From assembly GCA_963989245.1 (NCBI GenBank), contig OZ022351.1, positions 28,625,726 through 28,689,725 of the forward strand: DNA of 64,000 nt. Reading direction: 5' to 3'. The notes beneath the pieces were generated by a model that worked only from the letters and a program-made list of their open reading frames with translations, had not been told where the DNA came from and searched no databases. This document shows positions 19,554 through 30,949 of the stretch, piece after piece. Within the stretch, counting starts at the first letter, position 1. The number at the start of each line of letters is the position of its first letter. This DNA is from Nansenia antarctica. Its lineage: Eukaryota; Chordata; Actinopteri; Argentiniformes; Microstomatidae. A program made the position numbers and the translations under genes.

Positions 19554-22459
19554 TCACTCGCTATTGCTTTTCTTTTTTCTTAAGCTTATGGTCTCTAAGG
19601 TGTCCAAGGCAGAGAAAAACTTCTTCATGCTTTTGACACCCATTACCCAAAACATTTGATTCAAATTGTCATCATCCCCATCATCTTCATCACAATTTTC
19701 ATCTGCATACAGAGCTGAATTGTTGAATTTGTAGTGAACTGGAAGACCCTGAGGTGTCTTAGGACATGGTACTCCAGTGACATTGATTGCCTCCAGAACA
19801 GGTGCTCTTTGGCCATCTGCAAATGTCACTAAGATCTGAATGTTTTCTGCTACATCTTCGCCAAAAAGTGAGAATATCCAACAAAACACATATTTTTGGG
19901 TATATGTAAGTCGTGCCAGAGAGGCCTGAGCTACGAAACAAACTGCGTCGATTTCGCTGACACCTCCTTGAGAGGCAAGGAGACCATGTATCTGCTTAAC
20001 GATCTCATGGTCTCTGGTTATTCCACGAGTGTCGCCAAAACCGGGGGTGTCAATAATGGTGATGGAGTATGGGATTTGAAATCCCTCTTGGTGGTTGATT
20101 TTGTAAACAGCGACCAACGACGTCTGGCTCTCTGTCTGTGATTTTGGTTCCTCATCAATCAATTTGAATCTGAACCCATCGTCCCACTGAACACCAAGGA
20201 TGTAGTTGATCATCCCGTTGATCAGAGTTGTCTTTCCTGCTCCTGTTGCTCCGAGGGCCATAATGGTGCGATTACGTCTTGTACTTTCTTTGCCAAAACT
20301 GTAACTCTCAAACCCCTCTTCATTCACTGGTTCTTTTTTCAGAGGTATCTTGTAAATGGACAGGCATCCTTTATCTCCTGACTTCCTTATCTCTTTACTT
20401 TTATTTTTTATGGATTCAGCCAATCGTGTAATCTCAAGCGTGGTAGAGGCAGTGACTGCTACAGTTTCTTTGCTTCTGCCAGCTGGACCGCAGTCACAGG
20501 TAACTTTTACTGCATATTCTGTCATTGGCTGCAGTCCACTGATGATGCACCTTTCATCTTTAGATGGAATTTCCTTCCACTCAGTTTCCTCCTTTTTCAC
20601 GTCAGGTGACACGTTTGCATATTTCACAATGTAACCCTCTACATTGACTCCTTTCGCAATCTCAGTAGGCTTCTGCCAGAGAACTACAAATTCAGTGGAA
20701 GATGATTTAATTTCAGGTTTTCCAGGTGGATTTGTGGGCAAGGTTTTGATGACGTCACTGACCTCACTGTCTGGACCTTGCCCCGCTGAACAAACTGCTT
20801 TGTATCTGAACTTGTACTTTGTGTTTGGAATCAAACTGGATAAGGTGTATGTTTGATCAGCTTTGGATGCCTCGTCTTGTTCCCAGCTGTCTTGTCCCTC
20901 TACAGAGTACTCAATGGAGTAGTGGGTGACATCCTGTAGTCCGAGTTCTGGTGGGTTTATGTTCACTGTCACACTGCTATGTGTTCTGTCACTTGCTGTC
21001 GGTGTTTCAGGCCTCGAAGGTGGCTCAAAGTCCTCAGAGATTGGAAACCCGTCTTTATAAAGGTAAATACTGGCACCTTCTTGTTCCTCATTTGTTGTAG
21101 CAGTTATTAGGAAACTGGTGGCCTTGTTCTCCTTGTTGGCCACTGCAAAATCTGAGAAAAGTTTAGCTTTTCTTCTCATTTTGTCTGATACACCCTTTGA
21201 AGAGTACCACTGTTTCGGGAGCGTGGATGGTGTAGATGTGCCTTCTGAGCTGGGTGGTTCCCTCAAGGAGTTCTTTAGAACTGTGAGATAGGGTTCACTC
21301 TCTAATGAGGTGAAAGTGAAACATACAGCGTGCTTCACTCCTCGACACAGGACCTCGTTGTCAAGTTCACTCGTGGTTTTGGCTATCGTTATAAACTCAT
21401 TTGTGCCTTTCATCATGTCGATGTAGGATCTCAAGACAATCATCTCTCTGTCCTTACCATCCATCCACTCACTGAGGTTTTTGCTGTTGAATGGAGAACT
21501 GTGCCTTCTTTGTAAAACCTCTGCAAGCACACACTCCTCCGCTCCTCCTCCCCGAATAGATGGAAGTGTCTTGGCCAAGGTCCCCTGTAGTGTAAGCTTG
21601 TACTGAAGGCCCATTTGTTTGAAGTCTTTCACTTTTCTGGCAATCTCTGGAAAGTACTGTACAACATTGTTTTTCAGTGCATCATTGCATCGGGTATTGA
21701 GGTCACTGAAGTACTCTAAATCACTCTGTGCTTGCATCACTAAACCAATGCTGATCTGGCGAACTATTTTTGCAGCAGAGGAATCCAACTTATTTAAGGG
21801 ATACATCCACACCTGCAGTGGTACGGCATTCTCTCCTTGTTCACCCAGCAGTTTTGGAAGACTTTGGTAAACTTGTATGGCATCCTGAAAAGTTACTGGA
21901 TTGTTCTCAAGAGCAAAGTCCCCATGGAATGTGCAGGAGAATTTCTCAGTTTTAGCGAAGTCGGTGGCTTTCATTTCTAGAGAACCCTGACCTTCAATTG
22001 GAACCGAAGGAATCTTATTTACCTCAATCTTCAGGTTTCCTTCAATGTCTTCACAGTCTTCTTTCTCAGACACTTCACGGTCAAATACAAAGAATGCCTG
22101 TGCTCCATACTGGATACCTGTGACCACATGTGTTGCCATGCCATCTTCAAACACATATGGGTGTTTCACATTACCTCGTCCAAGATGATTCATCGTCAGT
22201 TGTTTGAATTTTGTTGTAGTTTTGTATTTCAGTGTTACTCTTGCCTGATTTTTGGAAGCTTTTGAATCAGTCAGATACTTGGCTGAACCCTCAACGCTAA
22301 CCAGTCCACCTAAGAAACTTGCCTTTAGTGAGGCCGTAACGTTCAATGCAGAAGACTTGGCTTCGACGGAATCAGATGCAATAACCTCAAAGTCAGTACT
22401 CCTTGTAGGAATCTCGTTTGTATGCGTTTGCAGTTCCTCTTTGTCCCACAATGTAACAC
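19554..22459 (-). CDS. SNTX-FN3-GTPase protein, copy A, main coding exon
   Basis: Acceptor TCATTGCAG at 22460 joins the small exon 26610-26517 in phase, giving a predicted 999-residue protein ending at TGA 19556-19554. Residues ~1-265 match the perforin-like (MACPF/CDC-fold) N-terminal domain of the stonustoxin superfamily; a helical FAT-like part (~266-385) and a thioredoxin-like part (~390-515) follow. Two fibronectin III domains lie at about 530-720 (start SRPETPTASD and PGKPEIKSSS). A P-loop GTPase follows, with G1 GATGAGKTTL near 764 and G3 DTPGFGDT near 835. The tail is acidic then basic. No signal peptide is seen, so it is probably cytosolic. SNTX-superfamily proteins are widespread in non-venomous fish; a venom role is not implied. 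Pore formation and GTP hydrolysis are inference. Copy B is almost identical. Confidence 0.88.
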
Positions 22460-22559
22460 CTGCAATGACAAAATGTGTGAAAATAGTTGGATAGTTGGAA
22501 ATCATTATTATACACAAACAAAATATTTGAACACGTTAACATAAGCAGTTACACCAGTT

Positions 22560-23390
22560 CTGTCAGGAGGAATGGGCCAAAATTCCACCAACTTATTCTG
22601 GGAAGCTTGTGGAATATGGAAGCATATAGTGGACCTAATTCAAATGTTAATGCAATTTGAGATTGCATTTGCATGTTCCACTTTTGCATGCATTCTTTCA
22701 GACAATATTCAAATTCAAATGCAATTCTAATGATTTGCATTTTCATGTACCTGATGTGCACATTCGCTGTCAATATTAAAATGATAATGCAAAGCCATTT
22801 GACATTTAATTTTCAAAGTCATGCGCTGCTTTGTAGCTGACAAAGTTCATTCTAATGTGAAAATGACTATGCAATCCCAAAATAGCATATTCATTTGCCA
22901 CTTTTGCCTGCGTTATTTGAGTCAATATTCAAATTGTAATGCAATAATGTGATTAGCAATTGCATTTACATGTTCTAGGAAACACATCCGCTTTACAGCT
23001 GACAAAATTCAAACTCTCTATGCAATTCTCATGTTCTACCGGCCTGTCAGTCATTCTCTGGGGGCAGGACAACGTTTAACGCGCAGACCGGAAAAAGCGG
23101 CAATTCATAAGGTAATTCATTCCCTCAATACAAACGGATAGGGATTCTGGCCTGTAGGTGCTTTACAATTGCAATATTGGGTTTTAGCCATGGAAAAATT
23201 CAGATTTATGAACAAAACGGAAATAATATTAATATAAAAAATGTTAATATGTTTTTTCGTTAAATAAATAAATAAATAGATAAAATAAATATAATTATTG
23301 CTTTTTAAAATCTCTCTCTCTTCTCTCAAATTATTGGGGAGGCCAGGCCTCCTCCACCTCTATGGGGGAGCCTCCACTGATATACAGTAT
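22560..23390. repeat. AT-rich repeat with degenerate ~170-bp units
   Basis: Recurring segments such as TTCAAATTGTAATGCAAT, CACTTTTGCCTGCGTTATTT and GCTGACAAA-TTCA mark imperfect tandem units inside the SNTX-like gene's long intron. Segment B has one extra unit of about 170 bp (53861 to 54030). No coding. Confidence 0.6.
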
Positions 23391-23639
23391 ATGTAATATA
23401 TGTAGTGGAATATCTTCCACTACAGTATTAAAATAAATATATACTATTTATATAATACTATTTTGTATGGAAAAACAAAACACACTTTCTAAACACGTTG
23501 TCTTACTAGCAAGCTACTATTACTAGCATAGAAATGGGCACGAAGTTTGTGTTTGTGAGCGCCTGTGCGTGTCTGTAAATATATACATATAACATATACT
23601 GTATATTCCTTGCAAGACAGCAGTTTGTGAAGCTGAGTA

Positions 23640-26250
23640 ACTTCTGCTCAACATGTTTGGACATTGCTTGTGGCGTCCCCCAGACTCAGTGTTGGGCCCA
23701 AAACTGTTGTATGACATATGCAAAGTATCAAAGCTACTAAAGAGGGTATTATTTGCATATTATACAAATAGTTTCTGTTCCGGGGATTTAAAACAACGAC
23801 TAGAGGACATCACTACAGAAATGGGTTTTGTATATCAAACTGTGGAGTGAAGCTATGGAACAGTTTGAATGTGGAGTTAAAGCAATGTCCAAACATAATC
23901 CTAGTCTTCATAATGTACAGGGATGATGGGGGGGGGGGGGTGATAATCACAAGATGTTTACAGGGGTTATTCTTTATTTATTATCATTTGGCTTCCAAAA
24001 TATTTATTCTGTATTTTCTTTTTTTAATGTAATTAAGTATGTAAATATGATATTTGACTTTTGGGTACGCAGTATTTGTATATATTATGAGAGTATTAAT
24101 TTGTGCATTTGAACAGGAAGCATCTTCATGATTTATGGAGAAGGGTTGGGATTGAATAAGTTTGTACTTCTTCTGACTCCTTTTCCTTACAGAAATAAAT
24201 TAACTAGTATAATGAGATACAATAAAAAGGAATATTATAATAAACTATTGGAACAACACAGAAGTAATACACAAGGTACATGGAAAGTGCTAAACAGCAT
24301 AATTAAAAAGGGTACAAAAAAATCTGACTATCCAAATGACTTTAATAAAGATAAACTAAACATAACTAATATAAACCAAAAGAGATTGTCGATGAGTTTA
24401 ATGATTACTTTGTCAATGTTGGCTATAACAAATGAAATTGTGGACCCAATAACAAAGGACGGTGTAGACGAAGATATTATTGATATAAACACCATTACCA
24501 TATTTCTGAAGGTAATTGAAGAGAATGAACTGATTGATGTGGTAACCAAATTTAAGAATAAAAAATCTACAGATTGTAATGACATAGATATGAGACTAGT
24601 AAAAACATTTATAGAATATATTGCAAAGCCACTGACTCATATCTGTAACCAATCATTTCAAACCGGCATATTTCCCAACCAAATGAAAATAGCAAAGGTC
24701 ATTCCTATCTACAAAAATGGAAACAAGCACAGTTTTTCCAACTAGACAAATGTCTCTCCTTCTTCAGTTTTCCAAAATATTAGAAAAACTTTTTGTAGTA
24801 AGACTGGACGATTTTACAGAAAAACAAAACCTACTGAGTGACCATCAATTTGGATTTAGAGCAAATCAATCCACTACAATGGCAGTGATGGAATTGATTG
24901 AAAAAATATCCACAAAAATTGAAAGTAAAGATTATACTGTAGGGATATTCATAGATCTAAAAAAGGCATTTGATACTATTGATCATAGATTATTAATAAG
25001 AAAACTTGATAGATATGGCATTAGATGGATAGCAAATGTATGGATTAGAAACTATCTTGATAAGACACCAGTATGTACAAATAAACAATGATAAATCTGA
25101 ACTGCTAAGGGTCACATGTGGGGTCCCACAAGGTTCCGTGCTGGGTCCAAAGCTGTTTATTTTGTACATCAATGATATTTGCAATGTGTCCAAGTTGTTA
25201 AATTTTGTTTTGTTTGCAGATGATACAAATTTGTTTCGTTCTGGCAAAGATTTGGAGCAGCTTCTGGATACAGTGGAAACAGAACTAAAAACTATAAAAT
25301 GATGGTTTGACACAAACAAGTTGTCATTGAACTTAGAAAAAACTAAACTTATGATATTTGGAAATCGAAAAATTAATAGTCAAGTACAAATCAAGATAGA
25401 TAATGTTGAAATTGAAAGAGTTTATGAAAACACATTTTTGGGAGTTGTTATAGACCACAAACTATGTTGGAAAACACACATAAACTACTTAAAGACTAAA
25501 ATATCAAAGTCTATTGCAATACTGCATAAAACGAAAGACATACTTAATCCAAATTCATTACACATATTGTACCGTTCTCTAATAGTTCCATACATACCTT
25601 ACTGTGTGGAAGTGTGGGGAAACACATACAAAACAATCACAAATCCAAAAGGTATTTACTACAGAAAAGAGCTATACGAATTATAAACAGAGCTGCCTAT
25701 CAAGAACCAACTAACAAATTATTCATAAACACCTATGATCTCAAATTTAAAGAATTGGTGGACTTCAAAATGGCACAAGTAATGTATAAAGTAAAAAACA
25801 AGATGCTTCCAGACTGTATCCAGAGACTATTTCAAGTTAGACAGAGTAATTACGAACTCAGAGGAATATGTATGTTTATGAAAACAAAGATTAGAACAAA
25901 TGCAAAACAAAGATGTATAACAGTTAAAGGAGTTAACTTACGGAATACTTTTGAAAAGGAAATGAAAATGTGTAGTACACTTATTTAGTAAAAGGATTAT
26001 AAAAATTATTTAAAAAAATAAGATGATTAACAAGTATAAAACAGAGGTTTAAATATATATGTTTTGATTATGCATTCATGGAAAAAAACGAAAAAAAATA
26101 ATAATCATGTAACAAGGGTAGGCGCAATAAGCCATGGCTTCAGCCTACACACCTTTTTGGTCCTGGTGTTATGCATTGTGACTGTGTACATTTTTTAATA
26201 TCTGTATTGTGAATTGTATAGGGGACTAAAATAAACATCCTCAATCAAAT
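23640..26250 (+). mobile_element. Decayed CR1/L2-group LINE, copy A
   Basis: Broken ORF2 pieces in order: linker (24128-24745), RT with FGFRANQSTT, GIFIDLKKAFDTIDH (24717-25091), VPQGSVLGPK and FADDTNLF (25036-25302), and the C-terminal thumb (25321-25988). An earlier RT scrap at 23640-23850 has a decayed YADD site. Frameshifts and stops separate the pieces. The 3' end has ATAAACATCCTCAATCAA-type repeats. It lies in the intron of the SNTX-like gene, antisense to it. Paralogous at 54815-57480. Confidence 0.8.
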
Positions 26251-26516
26251 ATGTGAAGATTTTTTTTTTTTTAACTAAATTAAATGTGCAATAATTTATT
26301 TTGCTTTATACTTTTTGATTCTATTAGTTTTGTTTTTGTTTTTCCGTTATATTCATTATTGTTACTGTTTTGCACATATTTGAAATAAACATCTCAATCA
26401 ATACATTTTTCATATTCAAGTGCCTATTTGTTGCATCGTACATTAAACATATAACCCACTACTAATTGATCAGCAGCCATTACACCTCTACCAGACTCTT
26501 GTAGATAACGCCTTAC

Positions 26517-26631
26517 CTGGGATCAGGGCATCGTTACGGCAGTCATAGAGCATCCCAAGGCTGAAGGGTCGCCCAAGGGCTGCCAGCACTACTGTTGACT
26601 GAGGATTCATTTCTCTTACAAGTTCAAGAAC
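26517..26631 (-). CDS. SNTX-FN3-GTPase copy A, first coding exon
   Basis: Acceptor GTTTCAG at 26632, ATG at 26610-26608 in context GAGAAATGAAT, donor CCCAG|GTAAGG. The 31 codons plus one base include AALGRPFSLGMLYDCR, the conserved N-terminal signature of the stonustoxin superfamily. They join the main exon with an exact phase match (G|GT). The start was chosen as the only ATG before the signature. Confidence 0.88.
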
Positions 26632-26754
26632 CTGAAACAACACATTTGGATTTGTTTTACAGGAGGTCAGGTAATTGTGATGAGCATACAGTATCCATGG
26701 TTTCCAAGTATCCAACAGTTAAGGAAATCACCTCAGCCCTCAACAAAGAGCTGC

Positions 26755-26990
26755 AGATAGTATTTAACTGAATACAAACTTGTCCTGAACATATCTAAGA
26801 CTAGGAACATTGTATTTGGATCAAAACACTTCATCAAGTATTAAACCACAACTGAATTTGGCAATGAACAATGCTGCTATTGAGCAAGTACAGGAAACAA
26901 AGCTTCTTGGTGTAACTCTGGACTGTAAACTAACATGGTCAAAGCATATAGACTCACTTGTACTTGTTCTTTCATTTGTAAAAAATAATA
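26755..26990 (+). mobile_element. LINE RT C-terminal scrap in SNTX-like gene intron
   Basis: Traces of NISKTRNIVFGS and VQETKLLGVTLDCKLTWSKH, typical of the region after the RT of CR1-like elements. Paralogous at 57957-58190. Confidence 0.6.
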
Positions 26991-27275
26991 ATATGAATGT
27001 CAATTCTGAAAACTCCTGTCTGTTTGTATAGGCAGCTGACACTTAGCTCTGATGCACACACTTACAAATGTTCTGTTGTGTCATGTTCTCACGCACAAGA
27101 AGCTGATAGGTGATGAATGATGATGCTGGAGGTATGTAGTGAAATGTCCAACTGAAATGAAATGTACAATAATTTCAATCAATTTTTGTAAATCAATGAA
27201 CATATTTCATCTCAAGGAGCAAGGGGACAGGTCATGAACAAATTATACATCAAATAATGTTGTGTTGTTACTTAC

Positions 27276-27330
27276 AAGTGCTCTGTCCCTGAGAAAGTTC
27301 AGGTCTTGAGCTAAGGAAGTATGCAGGGAA
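27276..27330 (-). other. Probable noncoding 5' exon 2 of SNTX-like gene A
   Basis: Bounded by acceptor TTCATTTACAG and donor CTT|GTAAGT, 55 bp, conserved at 58467-58521. It has no ATG that leads into the coding frame. Confidence 0.5.
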
Positions 27331-27443
27331 CTGTAAATGAAATAACACATTCATTCAATTCAATCAAAGGCTGTATATCCATTAACATGCTTTACAATGG
27401 ACAGGGTCATTGATAGTAAAGGGGTTTATAGGTTAATACTCAC

Positions 27444-27519
27444 ACGTGTTGTGTTCCTGCCTGTGAAGGAGATGTTGGTAGATAATGAAGGCTGGTTCTC
27501 AGAAGGGAACTGCTTTATA
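27444..27519 (-). promoter_or_regulatory. TATA box and first exon of SNTX-like gene A
   Basis: TATAAAG at 27519-27513 lies about 25-30 bp upstream of a presumed start near 27488. The first exon ends at a good donor (ACGT|GTGAGT, 27444). Copy B preserves it (TATAAAG at 58692-58686, donor at 58617). Confidence 0.45.
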
Positions 27520-28010
27520 GCAGCTTTTTGATAGGCCACACCCCTCTCTTACCTCATCTGGTCAAACTAGCACATGTTTGCATCCTATAATAATAATAAT
27601 AATAACTTCTATCTGTATATGGCTTTTCCTGCAAACGTTGCAGCTCAGAGTGCAGCCCGGTCACCACCTCTTCCAAAGACTTTCATCCGGAAAAAGGTTC
27701 CAGTCTATCAAGACCAAAACCTCCACCCAGGGCTTAAAGTGGGAAAAAATCCTGTGCCTGAAACTTTTTCTTGGGGAGGGGGTCACAGTATCAGATACTG
27801 GGAGAGCGGGTACAGAAGACAGCTTCTTATCTCAATGTTAAAATGCATTAATACTGTTTTATACTCCATACAAAATAAAATAATATATTTAGATGTCTTT
27901 AAAAGAACAGATTTAACTGATTAAATCACTTAAGGCCAAACTGATTGCATCACTTATTAAGCCACTATCACTATAACAATAGATCAAAAGAACAGATTTA
28001 AAGAACAGAT

Positions 28011-28345
28011 TTAACTGATTAAATCACTTAAGGCCAAACTGATTGCATCACTTATTAAGCCACTATCACTATAACAATAGATCAATAGATCTACATCAAG
28101 TAGAATACTGATGACTAGTGACCAGTCAAGACCATTGGACTCCAGGATATCTTTGAGCTCCTGCATGAGGGCTGATGAGTTGGCGATGTTTACTTTCCTG
28201 CTGGCTAGGTGTTGTGTTGTTACTTTGGCCAGACCATGGATTTTGTCCATGTTAAGATTAGTAGCTTCGTCGATATTCATTGAAAACTTTGCTTTTTTAA
28301 GCTTTTCACACAGCCGTTTTTTAAATTTCCGGGACAGATGTAACC
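28011..28345 (-). pseudogene. hAT/ZBED-like transposase-derived fragment
   Basis: The minus strand reads KLKKAKFSMNIDEATNLNMD, then KVTTQHLASRKVNIANSSAL, MQELKDILESNGLDWSLVIS. The FSMNIDEAT...HLAS...L..L...NGLDW pattern resembles the catalytic-core region of domesticated hAT transposases. No start or partner exon can be fixed. It is conserved at about 59124-59470. I cannot say whether it is an exon or a relic. Confidence 0.4.
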
Positions 28346-28410
28346 AGTGGGGTTAATTGGTAAATCACGCCCACTTGGCATATTCTCTATAATTAGCTTA
28401 CCTGTGACAA

Positions 28411-28919
28411 GTGCCTGTGGCTGTGTTCGGAATGGTATACTAGCATACTGCATACTAGCATACTCAAAGAGTATATACTGCATACTGCATACTAAATTCA
28501 TAATTAAGTAGGTGGTTAAGTATCCGAAAATCAGCCGATCATTATGCATTCATCAGAGCAACGCATCCGGGTACTTTCCCCTCCCGTAATGTCCACGCCC
28601 CTTTTTGGGTGATAGAAGCGGAGAAGTTTGAATGGCGGTCAATGGGAATTTCTGGTCATACTGCATACTAGCATACTCAATGAGAATATACTGCATACTG
28701 CCTACTAAATTCATAATGGGCCGGTTTCAGAGACAAGGCTTAAGCCTAGTCCTGGACTAAATCACACTTTCAATGTAAAATCTCCATTGAAGATGTTTTT
28801 TAGTCTAGGATTAGTCTTAAGCCTTGTCTGTGAAACCGGCCCAATAAGTATGTGAAAACCAGCCGACCATTTACACTGTATGCATACCTCCTCCCAGAAT
28901 GCATTTCGAACACAGCCAC
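28411..28919. mobile_element. MITE nested inside a MITE
   Basis: The outer element has TIRs GGCTGTGTTCGGAATG / CATTTCGAACACAGCC and internal GCATACTAGCATACT repeats. Within it is a ~124 bp palindromic element (28718-28842) with GGGCCGGTTTCAGAGACAAG and its inverse, flanked by AAT. Paralogous at 59541-60042. Confidence 0.8.
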
Positions 28920-29027
28920 TGTCTGCACCTGACTAGTAGTCAAATGACCAACCAGCAAACGTTACGTATATACATGTAAATAGTAAGAACACATGTACAT
29001 AGTAAGATAGCACATGACTGTCTACAG

Positions 29028-29714
29028 CACTGCATTTTTTTCAATTAACGAATCACAATAAATACAGCTAATATGTGCAACAAATAGCCTAACACAATAG
29101 TGCTGTCCCCTGGCCAGTAGCCAAAAAATATATAAGAATAAGAGGAGAGAATTTGGTTATTTGAAATACATTCATATTGTCCCGTTTGACTACACTGAAG
29201 CCTTCTAACCCTGTGGCTGGCTGACCTGCCTTGTAGCTAGCGACCACTCACCTCTTCAGAAGAACTCATCTTAACCACTATAGGCCTTTCTCTCTGTCGC
29301 TCATCCACTGTTCTGTGTTAGAAAGTAAATGTAAAGAGAAAACAAAAACAACAATTTAACCTACAAGCAGTGTTGCCAACTTGGCGACTTTGTCGCTAAA
29401 CATGGCGACTTTCTAGACCCCCCTTGGCGACATAACTAGTCAAAAGCGACCAGTGACAAATCTAGCTACCGTACTTTTTCTGGTCATTTGGGGAATTACT
29501 TTTAAAGTATCTAACATATCCCATCACAACAATGATTTTTGTTTAAATAATATTCACTCTGTCTTTTAGTTTCACACTCAAAAATCCCTCAAACGGTTCA
29601 CTCTGTCTCAGTCAGTCTCTCGCACCCTCTCAGTCAGCTTAGCTAGCTATCATAGCTCAGCTCATTGACCATAATGGCTCAGTCAAAACTTAATTAAAAT
29701 AAATAAATTCGACG
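29028..29714. other. Spacer after duplication end, no firm gene
   Basis: Unique sequence begins where A and B diverge. CAGTGTTGCCAACTTGGCG at 29370 resembles a hAT terminal repeat. On the minus strand, ATGAGTTCTTCTGAAGAG followed by GTGAGT (29269-29252) could be a very short first coding exon, but no partner exon is identifiable. Confidence 0.35.
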
Positions 29715-30606
29715 AAGGATAGCTGGTGCTTAAACACGAAAACTGTAAGTAGCCACTGCTCACCAGACCTAGAATACTTGACTGTTAAATGCCGACCCAC
29801 ATACCTGCCTAGGGAGTTTAACGCGGTGCTAATTACATGTGTGTATATTGCACCTAGCTCAGACAGCAAAGTAGCATTGGCGCGACTATACGACGTCATT
29901 AGTAGCCAACAAAGTACTGATCCACAGGCTATCCACATCATAGCGGGGGACTTTAATCATGTCGACCTGAAGGCAGTACTACCCAAGTTCTACCAGCATG
30001 TAAAATGTGCAACGAGAGGAGAAAAAACACTGGATAAGGTATACACCAACATCAAACGTGCTTACAAGGCTAGTCCGCTAGCTCATCTAGGCATGTCTGA
30101 CCATGTGTCAATCCTCCTGATTCCTGCATACACCACAATGGGGAAAAGTGCTCCCACCACCACTAAGACTGTCAGAACCTGGCCAGAAGGGTCCGCTCCA
30201 CTGCAGATCTGCCTAAATGACACCCTATGGCAGGAATATGAGCATGAGGACCTGGAACAGTACACGTCGTCGGTTCTGAACCACATAGTGAACTGCACCA
30301 ACTCAGTCACCGTGGACAAACGGGTCCGGGTCTACCCCAACACGAAGCCATGGATGACTGGGAAGGTCCAAAAACTGTTAAATGAGAGGGACAACGCCTT
30401 CTTCGCAGGGAAGCGCACACCGCTGTACAGCTCCACCAGGGCCAACCTAAAGCGCGGCATCAAAGCGGCCAAGGCAGAGCACAGAGAGAAGATTGAGGAA
30501 TGCCTCCTGAGCAACGACTCCAGGCGGATGTGGCAGGGGGTTCAGCAGATGACAAACTTCAGAGCCAACAGGCTCACAGCCGCAGAGGACGACCCCCTGC
30601 TGGCGG

Positions 30607-30838
30607 TGTTGTGTACCTACTGTGGTTAGTAGGCTACTCAAATAAACACGGAGAAACGGACTGTAGTTTACTAGTTTCTTTACTTGGAGAAATGACCACG
30701 TTACATTGCATGTCACTTCCTACATAGGAATGCTGGGAGGTACGTCCAACAGGTACATAATCACGTAGTGACGTAACATACTCAGGCCAGGTAGAATAAC
30801 AATGCTAGAGCAATAGATGCAAACCCAAATACTCTACA
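30607..30838 (-). repeat. Gypsy 3' LTR
   Basis: 232 bp, TGTAGAGTATTTGGG to CACAACA on the minus strand, one base different from the other LTR. Confidence 0.95.
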
Positions 30839-30949
30839 ACTCCTCCCCTTCTAGATAACAACAACATTAACACCATAGCATTTACTAGGTTGAACATAAC
30901 TAACAATACCCTTGCTTTAAACGGATAACTAAACACACTAGTGTCTTAT

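Larger units (their letters stand above)
5848..29027. repeat. Segmental duplication, copy A
   Basis: From CCAAGAGACCAGATCAATA at 5848 to GTCTACAG at 29027, the sequence matches 41352-60149 in the same orientation, at roughly 98% by eye outside private insertions. The copies contain the same exons, LINE relics, MITEs and SINEs in the same order. Without the L1-Tx1 insertion A is about 17.7 kb. Confidence 0.95.

Noticed and set aside
19554..22459. Calling the SNTX-like genes venom toxins
   Set aside because: The superfamily is common in non-venomous fish; these proteins end in FN3 and GTPase domains and lack a visible signal peptide.
20356..22494. Plus-strand open frames across the SNTX-like gene
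   Set aside because: Shadow frames opposite a conserved multi-domain coding exon, repeated in segment B with the same gene.
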